A stretch of DNA of 64,000 nt from Promicromonospora umidemergens (lineage in GTDB: Bacteria > Actinomycetota > Actinomycetes > Actinomycetales > Cellulomonadaceae), in assembly GCF_024171995.1 (NCBI RefSeq), contig NZ_JAMTCT010000002.1, forward strand, positions 467,357 through 531,356, read 5' to 3'. Below are positions 1-7,973 of the stretch, piece after piece. Numbering within the stretch: the first letter of the stretch is position 1; each line of letters starts with the position of its first letter. The notes under the pieces are model-generated. The model had not been told where the DNA came from. It worked only from the letters and a program-made list of their open reading frames with translations, and did no database searches. The position numbers and the translations under genes are program-made.

Positions 1-60
1 GGGACCGTGGCATGACTGGCTGTCCACCCCAGGCCGGATGTGAGGCGGGGTGCCGGTCTG

Positions 61-66
61 TAGATT
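61..66 (+). promoter_or_regulatory. Leaderless -10 box for the DUF6518-like gene
   Basis: TAGATT lies 7 nt before the ATG at 74. This fits an actinobacterial -10 hexamer driving a leaderless mRNA. No Shine-Dalgarno sequence is present, and no convincing -35 box is visible. Confidence 0.5.
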
Positions 67-73
67 TTCCGCC

Positions 74-715
74 ATGACCACGGACACACAGGCCACGTCC
101 ACCCGCGCCGCGGTGTCCCGTCCCCCGGTGCGGATCGCGGTCGTCGTGGTCCTGAGCTTCCTGCTGGGCGGCCTGACGTCGTACGCCCAAGGCGGGTTCC
201 TGCCGGACGCGCTCTCCTCGTTCGCCAACTCCGGCAGCGGCTGGACCCTGCTCACCGTGCTGCTCGTGTACTGGTCACGGGCGCGCGCGGTACCCGCAGC
301 GGTGCTGGGGGCCGTCAGTTTCGTGCTGCTCGTGCTCGGATACATGGTGGCGCACCAGATGCGGGGATTCGTCTACGACCCTGTGCACTACTCCATCGTG
401 GGAGTGGTCCTCGGGCCGTTCGTGGGAGTGGCCGCGGCATGGCTGCGTGCCACCGGCGTCCGGGCGGCCATCAGTACCGCGCTGCTCGCCGGCATCGCCC
501 TGGGGGAGTGCGTGCATGGGCTGACGATCATCCGCGAGACCACGAGCCCTGTCTACTGGACCGTGATCGGCATCGCAGGCCTGGCCCTGATGGCGTGGAC
601 GCTCGTCCGACGCATCCGGGGCGCGCTGCCAGTAGCGCTCGCGTCAGGTGGACCACTGGTGGTCGCGGCAGCCTTCTACCTGGCATTTGCCTACCTCCCG
701 TACGTGAGGTTCTGA
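74..715 (+). CDS. DUF6518-like multi-pass membrane protein
   Basis: A 213-residue, strongly hydrophobic protein with about six predicted membrane helices, the first near residues 23-40, with short polar loops between them. The N-terminal 20 residues are Thr/Arg-rich and probably cytoplasmic. The size and helix pattern resemble the actinobacterial DUF6518 family, whose function is unknown. I use the ATG at 74 rather than the in-frame ATG at 50, because a TAGATT box sits 7 nt upstream of 74 and would give a leaderless transcript. No partner gene is close downstream, so the gene looks monocistronic. The family assignment is from memory of such sequences; the membrane topology is read directly. 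Confidence 0.6.
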   Translation: MTTDTQATSTRAAVSRPPVRIAVVVVLSFLLGGLTSYAQGGFLPDALSSFANSGSGWTLLTVLLVYWSRARAVPAAVLGAVSFVLLVLGYMVAHQMRGFVYDPVHYSIVGVVLGPFVGVAAAWLRATGVRAAISTALLAGIALGECVHGLTIIRETTSPVYWTVIGIAGLALMAWTLVRRIRGALPVALASGGPLVVAAAFYLAFAYLPYVRF

Positions 716-1471
716 CTACTCCTCCTCGACAGTTCGTGCACGCGTGAACGTACTCGCGGACTTCCCGGAGCTCCTCGGCTGAGGAGCAGTTGGCGGACAT
801 GGCCCTTCGACGAGGCACGTGGTCATGCGCCCGTGACATGAGCCCCAGTTCCACTCTTGGAGTCCCGCGACCGGCAGGGATCGCGGGACTCGTTTTCGAG
901 TCTGCGCCGGTGCTGCCGTCGAGCGCTACGCACCGTTCACCAGATGGGACAGGTGCGCTGAGCGTCCAGAGGTTCCCGAGCGTATTCGCGTGCCGGGCCG
1001 CCGCAGTGCTTGGCTCCAAGCTCGAAGTGACCATCACCCTGCGCCAGTACAGGCTTGCCGCAACGGCCAGCAGCAGCGACGCCGCAGGATGCTGCGAGCA
1101 GGTCGAGTCGCTCGTCGGCAGTGTGGTGTTCCGATGGGATTCCGGCACAGAGCCGCATCGTGGAGCTGATTCGTACCCCATGGTTCAGATCTGAGCCGCC
1201 ACAAAGCCTGACGCGACAGGTGGTGCAGCTCTGCGACCACGAGCCCGGACCGCGGATCGCGGCCAGCTGCTCGGTCAGCATTTTTGCGGGGCGGTCCGAT
1301 CGCTCCTGCTGCACCTCCACCGTCAGCCGGTGCGACCCGGTCGACGCAGCCTGAGAGGACTTCGACCTCCCCGGTGCTGCTCGGCGATGCCGGCCGCCGC
1401 GCTGACAGCGATGAGTTCTCCGTTCGTGGCCAGTCTGCCCTGACGAACGTTCCTCGCGAAGGGAGACGCAA
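716..1471. other. Intergenic stretch without a supported gene
   Basis: This 756-bp stretch has several overlapping open frames on both strands, but none has a good ribosome site or a recognisable domain. The clearest structure is a terminator-like hairpin at 860-891. A second short hairpin (GCTCCTC-ggct-GAGGAGC) lies near 770-790. The region may be a gene remnant eroded past recognition. Confidence 0.5.
860..896 (+). terminator. Rho-independent terminator-like hairpin
   Basis: A perfect 11-bp stem (GAGTCCCGCGA / TCGCGGGACTC) with a 10-nt loop is followed on the plus strand by GTTTTCG. It would end rightward transcription from the DUF6518-like gene or from an unannotated RNA between 716 and 860. 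Confidence 0.55.
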
Positions 1472-1849
1472 GTGAAATCGCGTGACCCCATAGATGTCGG
1501 CATGTACGCCTTCAACTGCAAAGATGCGGCAGCTCTGGCCAGGTTCTGGTCGGCCGTCCTGATGCGGCCGGTGGACGAGGGGGCGAACCCAGCCTTCGCT
1601 ACGATCGGTTTTGACGGCCCAGGTCCGACATGGATGTTCCACCAGCCCGAGGGTGAGCTTGCCTCCGGGGACAACCGACTGATGCTTGACCTCAGCGGTG
1701 ACACTGACTGGGCTCAGCAGGCCGACCGCATCGAGGCGCTCGGCGCCGAGCGCGTCAGCGACAACGAGCAAGACGACGGCACCCGTTGGGTAGTCTTCCG
1801 CGACCCGGAGAACAACAGGTTTCGAATCTTCGGCCCGCGCCCGGTGTAG
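1472..1849 (+). CDS. VOC-family (glyoxalase-like) protein
   Basis: A 125-residue protein of the vicinal oxygen chelate superfamily, in its glyoxalase-like or bleomycin-resistance-like small form. It opens with the typical first strand and helix (GMYAFNCKDAAALARFWSAV) and ends with the conserved 'FRDPENNRFRIF' strand that usually carries a metal-ligand region. The family binds small molecules or metals in a beta-alpha-beta-beta-beta fold and includes dioxygenases, isomerases and antibiotic-binding proteins; the substrate here cannot be read. The start is a GTG preceded by GAAGGGAG about 7 nt upstream. It stands alone, followed by a separate coupled pair beginning at 2027. Confidence 0.8.
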   Translation: MKSRDPIDVGMYAFNCKDAAALARFWSAVLMRPVDEGANPAFATIGFDGPGPTWMFHQPEGELASGDNRLMLDLSGDTDWAQQADRIEALGAERVSDNEQDDGTRWVVFRDPENNRFRIFGPRPV

Positions 1850-2026
1850 ACGATCGGGGCGTCGGGAGATCCATCCCATCGAGGACAGGGTCCCCGGGCG
1901 CTCTGCCGCGTCCGCTACGTTGTCCAGAGGCCCCGTCCCAACCCACGTGGGGCACCTTCCGCACCGGCCGCTGCAGAACGGCCGGTCGACCGAAAAGCAG
2001 ACCCGCGACAACGCCCCGCGGGCGCC

Positions 2027-2137
2027 ATGATCACCGTTCTCAAGGCGTACGCGCTGGCAAGGTTCGAACGGCTCGCCGCCAACCGCAGCGGCGATCGAGA
2101 TGGCGAGTTCACGCACGACGGAGGAAGGTACTGGTGA
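2027..2137 (+). CDS. 36-residue ORF coupled to the GrpB gene
   Basis: This short ORF begins MITVLKAYALARFERLAANR and ends in an acidic, aromatic tail finishing with Tyr-Trp. Its TGA overlaps the GTG start of the GrpB-family gene in the four-base arrangement GTGA, typical of translationally coupled genes. The N-terminal half could form an amphipathic helix. No strong ribosome site is visible upstream. I do not recognise a family. It may be a genuine small protein, a leader peptide that sets GrpB expression, or a chance frame; the stop/start overlap is the main argument for it. Confidence 0.4.
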   Translation: MITVLKAYALARFERLAANRSGDRDGEFTHDGGRYW

Positions 2138-2694
2138 CGAACAGCGACATGCCGCGCCGGCCGGACGTCACGACGGTCGAGATCATCGGTGGTCCAGAGA
2201 AACTCGAGGTCGGTCTGCAGAGCTATGACGCCCGGTGGGCGGAGGACTACCTGTATCACCGGCGTCGCATCCTTGCTGCGCTGGCGGCAGTGGACGTCGA
2301 TGTCGAGCACATCGGATCCACGTCGGTCCCAGGCCTTGCCGCCAAGCCGATCGTTGACATCGTCGTGGCCGTGCCCGACATCACGGCAGAGGAGGAATAC
2401 CTCGACGAGCTGCTGGCCGCCGGTTACGAGCTGCGAGTTCGCGAGCCGGGGCATCGGCTCGTGCGTACGCCGACTCGCGACGTCCACGTGCACGCGTATG
2501 AACGAGGGGACGCAGCAGTGCACGAGTACCTCCTCCTCCGTGACCACCTCCGCACCGACGCAGACGATCGCGCCCTCTACGAGGGCGTCAAGCGGGCCCT
2601 GATCAGCCAACGGTGGGACGACATGAACGCCTACGCCGACGCCAAGAGCGAGGTAATCCTCGCGATCAAGGCTCGAGCCAAGGCCCGTCGCTGA
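2134..2694 (+). CDS. GrpB family protein (nucleotidyltransferase fold)
   Basis: A 186-residue member of the GrpB/UPF0157 family, which has a nucleotidyltransferase-like fold. The hallmark segment is 'VEHIGSTSVPGLAAKPIVDI' near residues 55-75, containing the GS-type motif followed by a conserved Lys-Pro-Ile-Val-Asp. The C-terminal half has the family's Arg/His-rich stretch ('VRTPTRDVHVHAYERGD') and a helical end. A biochemical role is not established for most members; some are fused to dephospho-CoA kinase. The GTG start is preferred because GAGGAAGG lies 5 nt upstream and the preceding 36-codon ORF ends on it. The family call is firm; substrate and role are unknown. Confidence 0.85.
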   Translation: MTNSDMPRRPDVTTVEIIGGPEKLEVGLQSYDARWAEDYLYHRRRILAALAAVDVDVEHIGSTSVPGLAAKPIVDIVVAVPDITAEEEYLDELLAAGYELRVREPGHRLVRTPTRDVHVHAYERGDAAVHEYLLLRDHLRTDADDRALYEGVKRALISQRWDDMNAYADAKSEVILAIKARAKARR

Positions 2695-3010
2695 CCGAGG
2701 TGGCGTCACGGGTCCGTGATCGGCGGATCTATTCGACCGGCGAGATGGTGTTCCGCTCCTTCTACCGCCGTGTCTTCCTGAACCTTCCTGGCCACCACGC
2801 CGGAACGTATGCCCTGGCTGATCTTGAGGTGAGGCCGAGATGCGCGAGGGCCCGGCCCGGTGCGATAGCGCCCTGGACCTCCCCCTCCATGCCCAGCCCC
2901 ACCCGCACACCGCGGAACGGTTCAGCGACCGACCGGGAGCCAGACATGGACTCACCCAGCCAGCTCTCCGACGACACAGACGAGACCGGCCCGAATCCCT
3001 GCCCCCTACC

Positions 3011-3190
3011 GCGCCCGTACCGGTCCGGCACGTCTCGCCACGGGCACCCCGCCCGGACCCGGTGCCGGATCCCGTCGACCTGCCGCCGCAGATACCGCGC
3101 CGGACGACCGCACGCCGCTACCGGCAACAACGGCCCGACCACTGCCCACGCCTCGTCCGTCAGATCATGTCGTCCAGCCGCGTCCACCAC
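3011..3190 (-). pseudogene. N-terminal scrap of an IS5-type transposase
   Basis: About 60 residues match the DUF4096/IS5-family transposase N-terminus: a 'LTDEAWAVVGPLLP' opening followed by 'RPARYLRRQVDGIRHRVRAG' and the 'CPWRDVPDRYG' motif. Downstream of this the frame diverges into unrelated sequence, so the DDE catalytic part is missing. No terminal inverted repeats were recognised. This is an insertion-sequence remnant and cannot be active. It marks the stretch between the GrpB gene and the copper-type module as a site of past insertion and loss. Confidence 0.65.
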
Positions 3191-3364
3191 GAGCCCGAAG
3201 CATGCCGAAACCGCAGGTCACGGACCAATTCCGAAACATGCCCTAGCCGATGGCCTTCTCGCCAGACACGAGCCACCTGACCCGCGTCGGTATGGTCCGC
3301 CCACTGGGGCGCCTCGGGCAATGCGCCGACCGCTTGCCCCGTCCTCGAGCAGCAGGATCGTGGC

Positions 3365-3586
3365 TCAGTGCCAGGCACGCAGCTCGTATCCGGCGTCGGC
3401 GACGGCTTCGGCGACCTGGACGCGGTCGACCGGCGCTATGGCGCAGAACGTGACCCGACCGCTCGGGGCGTCGAGTCGTACCCGCCAGACGCCCGGTACG
3501 GCGGACAGCTCGGCATAGAGCGCGCGTTGGCAGTGCTCGCAACCGCCGGTGCTCACATCGATCTCGACCGTGCTCACCGGATCCAC
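3365..3586 (-). CDS. Heavy-metal-associated (HMA) domain metallochaperone
   Basis: A 73-residue single HMA domain, the size of CopZ-like copper chaperones. The metal-binding loop reads 'STGGCEHCQRALYAEL', a C-x-x-C pair (about residues 16-19) at the end of strand 1, followed by 'VPGVWRVRLDAPSGRVTF', the usual second and third strands. The usual GMTC is replaced by GGCEHC. Known members carry Cu(I), or less often Zn(II) or Hg(II), to P-type ATPases or regulators in the cytoplasm. It is divergent from the DUF5134-like gene, with a BlaI-like operator between them, which suggests joint control by the BlaI/CopY repressor at 4384. Copper specificity is inferred from context. Confidence 0.75.
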   Translation of the reverse strand: MDPVSTVEIDVSTGGCEHCQRALYAELSAVPGVWRVRLDAPSGRVTFCAIAPVDRVQVAEAVADAGYELRAWH

Positions 3587-3615
3587 CCCGCTCCCCGTCT
3601 CAAGAACAGTACGGC

Positions 3616-3632
3616 ATCTCTACATGATGTGG
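3616..3632. promoter_or_regulatory. BlaI/CopY-type operator candidate
   Basis: The imperfect dyad CTACAT-g-ATGTGG (5 of 6 bases paired) lies between the divergent HMA and DUF5134-like genes. It resembles the TACTACAT/ATGTAGTA operators bound by BlaI/MecI-type repressors. The nonamer ATCTCTACA that overlaps its left arm recurs at 5158-5166, upstream of the Cys-rich gene. Confidence 0.5.
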
Positions 3633-3704
3633 TAATGTCGGCGGCGATTCGATCAGTGCTGTCGCTGCACATGGCAAAAACCTGTCGAGAACGCGGGGGC
3701 GCCA

Positions 3705-4352
3705 GTGACGTCGGACCCAGCGGTCCAGTGGGCGATGACAACCCTCTTCGGCCTCTTGAGCGCACATTCCCTGTGGTGCCTCGCCACCGCCCGGCGAACC
3801 TTCTCAGCGGTGGGGTATCTGCTCCACCTGGGCATGAACGCGATCATGGTCGCCATGGTGTGGCCATGGTGGGCCTACCTGCCGACACTGCCGCAGCTTG
3901 CGTTGTTCGTCCTGGCCGCGGCGTTCTTCGCGGCCGTCGCGGGGTGGCGCGTGGTCGACGCACGCCCGCGCGGGCTCGCATCCAGCGTCTCCCGTACGGG
4001 CCATCACGAGAGCGCATGGGCACAGGCGGTGCACGCGGTGATGATGCTGGCGATGGTGTGGGCCGTGGCGATCATGAGCCTTGCTCTTGCCTCCCCAGCC
4101 GCAGCCCTTGGACCGGGGGGACACCAGGGCCCTCACGCCGTCGCGCACGCGCCGACTGGACTATGGGCCATGGTCAGCGGCGTTCTGCTGGTCGTGACGC
4201 TCGTCGCCGGCGGGATCAGTTTCCTGTTCGCCCTTTCACGACACGTGCGCGTGCGTGGCTTCGTCTGTGACCGCGTCGGCTCCGACCTGCTGGCGGGCGC
4301 TGCCATGAGCCTCGGGATGGCCGCGATGTGCGCCACCATGCTCGCGGGCTGA
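3705..4352 (+). CDS. DUF5134-like membrane protein
   Basis: A 215-residue protein with about six hydrophobic segments. His and Met residues are concentrated near the membrane faces (for example 'HSLWC', 'LHLGMNAIMVAM', 'AVHAVMMLAMVW', 'SLGMAAMCATML'). This His/Met pattern is typical of DUF5134-type proteins found with copper resistance genes, where such residues may handle Cu(I). The start is a GTG at 3705 in front of Thr-Ser-Asp; the upstream GGGGGC is only a weak ribosome site. Its divergent partner encodes an HMA metallochaperone, and a BlaI/CopY repressor is convergent downstream. A role in copper binding or export is inferred; the polytopic membrane nature is directly visible. Confidence 0.65.
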   Translation: MTSDPAVQWAMTTLFGLLSAHSLWCLATARRTFSAVGYLLHLGMNAIMVAMVWPWWAYLPTLPQLALFVLAAAFFAAVAGWRVVDARPRGLASSVSRTGHHESAWAQAVHAVMMLAMVWAVAIMSLALASPAAALGPGGHQGPHAVAHAPTGLWAMVSGVLLVVTLVAGGISFLFALSRHVRVRGFVCDRVGSDLLAGAAMSLGMAAMCATMLAG

Positions 4353-4383
4353 TCGGCCGACCCGTCCGCGCCCCGCGCCTGTG

Positions 4384-4764
4384 CTAGCGCCTTGCTGTGT
4401 GCTTCGAACGCAGGGCTCGCTCCAGCATCTCGATATCGTTGGCGGTCAGCTGGCCCGCGAACCTGGCGAGCGCTTCGGCTCGGTCACCAGTAGCTTCGAG
4501 CGCCGACAGCATCGCTGCGCCCGCGCGTTCGCCGTCCGAGCGCGTCGGCCGAAAGCGGACCTTCCTGGGGGAGGTAGCGACCCGGTCCACCTCACCCTTC
4601 CTCTCGAGGCGGTCCAGCACGGTCAGGAGTGTCGTGTAAGCCGGGACGTTGCCGTCCCCGAAGCCCTCCTGGATCCGTCGTGCTCCGATCGCGTCCTCGT
4701 GGTCCCAGAGGATGCGCATGACCTCTGCCTCGAGCTGTCCACGTGCGCGATTCCTGCCTGACAT
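4384..4764 (-). CDS. BlaI/MecI/CopY family transcriptional repressor
   Basis: A 126-residue winged-helix repressor. The N-terminal segment 'RGQLEAEVMRILWDHEDAIG' and the recognition region 'VPAYTTLLTVLDRLERKGEV' are the signature of the BlaI/CopY family, followed by a dimerisation tail ending 'ANDIEMLERALRSK'. Members repress beta-lactamase genes (released by BlaR proteolysis) or copper genes (released by metal). No BlaR1-like protease is nearby, while an HMA chaperone and a His/Met-rich membrane protein are, so a metal-linked CopY-like or CsoR-like role is more likely. It lies downstream of, and co-directional with, the Cys-rich gene at 4868, about 100 bp away. Confidence 0.85.
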   Translation of the reverse strand: MSGRNRARGQLEAEVMRILWDHEDAIGARRIQEGFGDGNVPAYTTLLTVLDRLERKGEVDRVATSPRKVRFRPTRSDGERAGAAMLSALEATGDRAEALARFAGQLTANDIEMLERALRSKHTARR

Positions 4765-4867
4765 GTTGCCCTCCTGGCAGGACCATAGCGCAGAGGTGGC
4801 CGCCCACTGGCTCGTGGACGGCCACCTCCGCCGTCGTCCGGAATGCCGGACGGAGCAGCCCCGGTCG

Positions 4868-5089
4868 TCAGGCCGGCTGGAGCGCCGTCGCGTCCAGCGC
4901 TCCGCTGCGGGCCTGCTCTACGAGGTCCGCGAGCTGGTCGTGGCTCATCTGGATCCGCTGTCCGAAGTCGTCAGTGATCACGATCTGCTTCTCGGGCTCC
5001 GCGGTCGGGTCGACGAACAGTTCCGGGCAACCGCAGTCGCACTGGCCGCAGAACGTCGCCACATGAAGTAGCTGAGGGTTATCGCTCAT
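4868..5089 (-). CDS. Small Cys-rich protein, possible metal-binding
   Basis: A 73-residue protein with a compact N-terminal cysteine cluster, 'FCGQCDCGCPELFVD', giving C-x2-C-x-C-x-C within eight residues. It then has an acidic segment, 'IVITDDFGQRIQMSHDQL', and a helical C-terminus. The cluster could bind zinc, copper or an Fe-S centre. I do not know a named family; similar small actinobacterial proteins are annotated as hypothetical. The ATG is preceded by AAGGAGACAG. The gene is upstream of and co-directional with the BlaI/CopY repressor, so it probably belongs to the same metal-responsive group. Confidence 0.6.
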   Translation of the reverse strand: MSDNPQLLHVATFCGQCDCGCPELFVDPTAEPEKQIVITDDFGQRIQMSHDQLADLVEQARSGALDATALQPA

Positions 5090-5155
5090 AGCTGTCTCCT
5101 TGGTCTGGAACGGACTGGTCTCGGGCTCGTGCTGTGCCCTCTACGAGGGTCACGT

Positions 5156-5179
5156 ATATCTCTACAACACGTCAAGATA
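5156..5179. promoter_or_regulatory. Inverted repeat upstream of the Cys-rich gene
   Basis: ATATCT and AGATAT flank a 12-bp centre about 65 bp upstream of the Cys-rich gene. The left half contains ATCTCTACA (5158-5166), the nonamer also found at the HMA/DUF5134 operator. On the minus strand a TTGACG sits inside the repeat. This is a candidate promoter with a second repressor site. Confidence 0.4.
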
Positions 5180-5248
5180 TCGACGGTGGCAGTGTTGTGA
5201 GCTCCGCATAGTCGCCACAGCACTGGCCGGGGCGCGGGAAGGCAGGCG

Positions 5249-5360
5249 ATGGGACACATGAACGGCTGCACGGACGATGCGGTGCGCGGTCGACGTGAGG
5301 TCGTGGTCGGCGGCGGCATCTCGGGTCTGGCGACCAGCGCCCGGGTCGACGACACCTCGG
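5249..5360 (+). pseudogene. N-terminal stub of an FAD-binding oxidoreductase
   Basis: An ATG with an upstream GGAAGG opens about 37 codons that contain 'EVVVGGGISGLATSA'. This is the beta-alpha-beta FAD/NAD-binding fingerprint that starts phytoene desaturases (CrtI) and related oxidoreductases. The frame then runs straight into the 3' end of the convergent photolyase gene, where the protein similarity is lost. The rest of the gene has been deleted. In related actinobacteria crtI-type genes often neighbour photolyase and an ECF sigma factor, so a lost carotenoid gene is the likeliest source. A different FAD enzyme cannot be excluded. Confidence 0.5.
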
Positions 5361-6761
5361 TCAGTGCTCTCCGCGTTCGCGGCGGCGCGCCTCCCGGACG
5401 GCTTCGTAACGGTCCAGGGCTTCTGCCCGTTCGCGCTTGTGGTCGACGACGGGTGCGGGATACCCGGCAGGCGGGCCGTCCGGCAGAGCCCAGGGCTTGT
5501 GCACTGCCTGACCGGTCACGTCAGCGAGCTCGGGCACGTAGGTCCGCACGTAGTCGCCGTTCGGGTCGAACCGTTCTCCCTGCAGCACCGGGTTGAACAC
5601 CCGGAAGAACGGTGCGGCGTCGGTACCGCTACCGGCGACCCACTGCCAGCCGTGCTGGTTGGAGGCGAGGTCGCCGTCGACGAGCGAGCGCATGAAGTGC
5701 TTGGCTCCCCACCACCACGGCAGGTGAAGGTCTTTGACGAGGAACGACGCGGTGATCATCCGCACGCGGTTGTGCATCCATCCCTCGGCCAGCAGCTGCC
5801 GCATCCCGGCGTCGACGACGGGAAACCCGGTGCGACCCTCTTTCCAGGCGGTGAACAGCCGGTCGGCTTCCGGCCCGCTGCCGGTCTTCAGCACGTCGTA
5901 CGAGCGGTCGTAGTTTCGACGCGCGGAGTCCGGGCGCTGGTCGAGGACGTCGGCGTAGAAGTCGCGCCACGCGAGCTCGCTGCGGAACGACTGCGCCCCG
6001 GCCGATCTCTTGGCAGCGAGGTCGGCGAGCAGGGTGCGAACGTGCACGCAGCCGTACTTGAGGTAGACCGACATGCGCGAGGTACCGGGCTGGTCGGGCC
6101 GGTCGCGGCCGTCCGCGTAGTCCAGGAGGTGATCATGCACAAAGCTCTCCCACCGCTTCCGTGCCGCCGCCTCTCCGGGTTCAGGCAGCTCCGCGGTGAC
6201 AGTGACGTCGTCAGGCACTGGGGTCGCCTCGACCTTGACCGTCCCCGGGTCGATCCAGTCGAGGTAGCCGCCATCGGTGTCGGCCGGGGCGCGCCATCCG
6301 TGCTCGGCCCAGGCCCGTCGAAACGGGGTGAACACCCGGTAGCGACCGCCGTCCGCGCTCCGGACCCGGCCAGGTGCCACCGCGTAGGGAGAGCCTGTGC
6401 GGACCAGCTCTCGGTCCTGCTCGGTGAGCACCCGTTCCACGGCACGGTCGCGTGCCTGGCCGTAGGGCCCGAAGTCGGCGGCGATGTGGACGCTGTCCGC
6501 GCCGATCTCGCGGGCGACCCGCGGGACGACCTCGACCGGGTCGCCCTCGACGACCAGCAGCCGGCCGTCCAGGCTCTCGTCGAGATCTCGCAGACACCCG
6601 TAGAGGAACCACTGCCGCGGCGCCCCGGCCGGCGCGAGCAGGCGCTGGTCGAGCACGAACAGTGCCAGTGCTCGAGTGTTCTGCCCCGCAGCGAGGAACG
6701 TGGGCTGGTCAGTCACGCGCAGGTCGCGGCGGAACCACACCAGCACTGGGGAGTCATCCAT
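5361..6761 (-). CDS. phr: Deoxyribodipyrimidine photolyase (CPD photolyase)
   Basis: A 466-residue class I photolyase/cryptochrome-family protein. It repairs UV-induced cyclobutane pyrimidine dimers using light absorbed by FADH- and an antenna cofactor. The N-terminal photolyase alpha/beta domain starts 'VLVWFRRDLRVTDQPTFLAA'. The C-terminal FAD-binding helical domain contains 'TGFPVVDAGMRQL', 'GWMHNRVRMITASFLVKD' and 'QHGWQWVAGSGTDAAP', all class-typical. I place the start at the ATG encoding MDDSPV, since upstream codons are low-complexity and the family begins just before the 'VWFRRDLR' strand. Length is normal. It is divergent from the broken amine oxidase gene, an arrangement common in light-responsive clusters. 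Confidence 0.93.
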   Translation of the reverse strand: MDDSPVLVWFRRDLRVTDQPTFLAAGQNTRALALFVLDQRLLAPAGAPRQWFLYGCLRDLDESLDGRLLVVEGDPVEVVPRVAREIGADSVHIAADFGPYGQARDRAVERVLTEQDRELVRTGSPYAVAPGRVRSADGGRYRVFTPFRRAWAEHGWRAPADTDGGYLDWIDPGTVKVEATPVPDDVTVTAELPEPGEAAARKRWESFVHDHLLDYADGRDRPDQPGTSRMSVYLKYGCVHVRTLLADLAAKRSAGAQSFRSELAWRDFYADVLDQRPDSARRNYDRSYDVLKTGSGPEADRLFTAWKEGRTGFPVVDAGMRQLLAEGWMHNRVRMITASFLVKDLHLPWWWGAKHFMRSLVDGDLASNQHGWQWVAGSGTDAAPFFRVFNPVLQGERFDPNGDYVRTYVPELADVTGQAVHKPWALPDGPPAGYPAPVVDHKRERAEALDRYEAVREARRRERGEH

Positions 6762-6859
6762 GTCTGCACCAACGTAGCCGTGCCCGGTAGACGCCGCCAT
6801 GCGCGTGACCCGGACGGGTGCGAAGGTCGTGGAAAACTGGCCATACCTGGGAGGTCTCG

Positions 6860-7768
6860 GTGACAGATCACGACGTGGTGATCGTCGGAGCGGGCATGGC
6901 CGGGCTCGTCGCCGACTGGACCTTCCGTCGCTCGACCTGCGGCTGTTCACCGCGGGCGCGCTGGTGCGCCACGGGAGTCGGCTGCACCGGGTCGTCAATC
7001 CACGCCGACACCCCGGCGGCCTCGCGGCGACCGTCGGGTCAAGGCTGCTGCCGTGGAACGACAAGCTGGCACTGGCCACCTACACCGCCCACGCGGCGTA
7101 CCGACCCGTCCACCGCGTGCTCACGTGGGACGAGACAACCGCTGGCGAATCCCTACGCTGGTGGGGTCTCAGAGGGGCGGGGCTCGAGCGCTTCCTGCGG
7201 CCGTTCCTGGCCGGTGTGCTGGGCGAGGACGAGCCGAACACGTCGAGTCGCTATGTCGACCTGGTCTGGCGCAGCTTCGTTCGCGGTCGCGTGGGCGTGC
7301 CCGCCGCGGGCATGTGGTCTGACGACGATCTATCACGCCGCGCCGGAACCGCCCGGTGCCGAACCGATCCTGCTGCTCGACGGCAATCCTGACCGCACGA
7401 TCGCCAACTCGGTCGTCCTGAGCAACGCCGCTGCCGCGTACGCCCCCGACGGTCGCGCGCTCATCGCGACCTCGCTCGTGGGGTCCGCCTCCGTGGAGGC
7501 CGATGAACCGGCTGTTCGCCGGCGGCTCGCTCATCTCTACGGCGCATCCACGGCGCGCTGGGAGCATCTGCGAACCGTGACCATCCCGAACGCGCTGCCC
7601 GCCGCGCCACCACCGCTGGGTGACCTGCGTCGGTCGGTCGACCTCGGCGACGGTCTCTTCGTCGCGGGCGACCACCGCGACACGCCTTCCATCCAGGGAG
7701 CGATGGCCAGCGGCACCCGTGCCACCCAGGCAGTCCTGCGTCGTTCGGAAGTTGGAACCGTCGCCTGA
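6860..7768 (+). pseudogene. FAD-dependent amine oxidase with two internal deletions
   Basis: The gene starts at a GTG behind GGGAGG with the FAD fingerprint 'VVIVGAGMAGLV'. It then jumps, in another reading frame, to mid-protein sequence ('LDLRLFTAGALVRHGSRLHR' ... 'LRPFLAGVLGEDEPNTSSRY' ... 'FVRGRVGVPAAGMWS'), and returns to the first frame for the C-terminus ('APDGRALIATSLVGSA' ... 'GLFVAGDHRDTPSIQGAMAS'). Intact relatives (protoporphyrinogen-oxidase-like amine oxidases) are roughly 430 residues; about 300 codons remain. Two deletions, one after the FAD loop and one near 7320, explain the loss and the frame changes. The usual role is flavin oxidation in pigment or isoprenoid pathways. It cannot make a working enzyme. 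Confidence 0.8.
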
Positions 7769-7973
7769 GTTCCAGCTCAGCCCGGACCAGGTCCGCCGTT
7801 GCACCAGGGAGCACGGCTCGCGGTCGCGTGCGTACGGGAGAAACCGTGCTTATGGTCGGGAAGACGGCTTCGAGACGGGGGCCAGCCCGAGCCAGGGAGC
7901 GCCCGATGACCCAAGATCCGCTCCTCCCCACCGGTAGTTCTGCACTGGGGCACAGCGCGTCGAGAGGCACCTT

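Noticed and set aside
770..790. Short hairpin GCTCCTC-ggct-GAGGAGC considered as a terminator or RNA gene
   Set aside because: The stem is only 7 bp, no T-run follows, and no RNA gene precedes it.
5277..6863. Long plus-strand open frame (over 500 codons) opposite the photolyase
   Set aside because: It mirrors the photolyase codons in antisense, has no domain, and is typical of open antisense frames in GC-rich genes.
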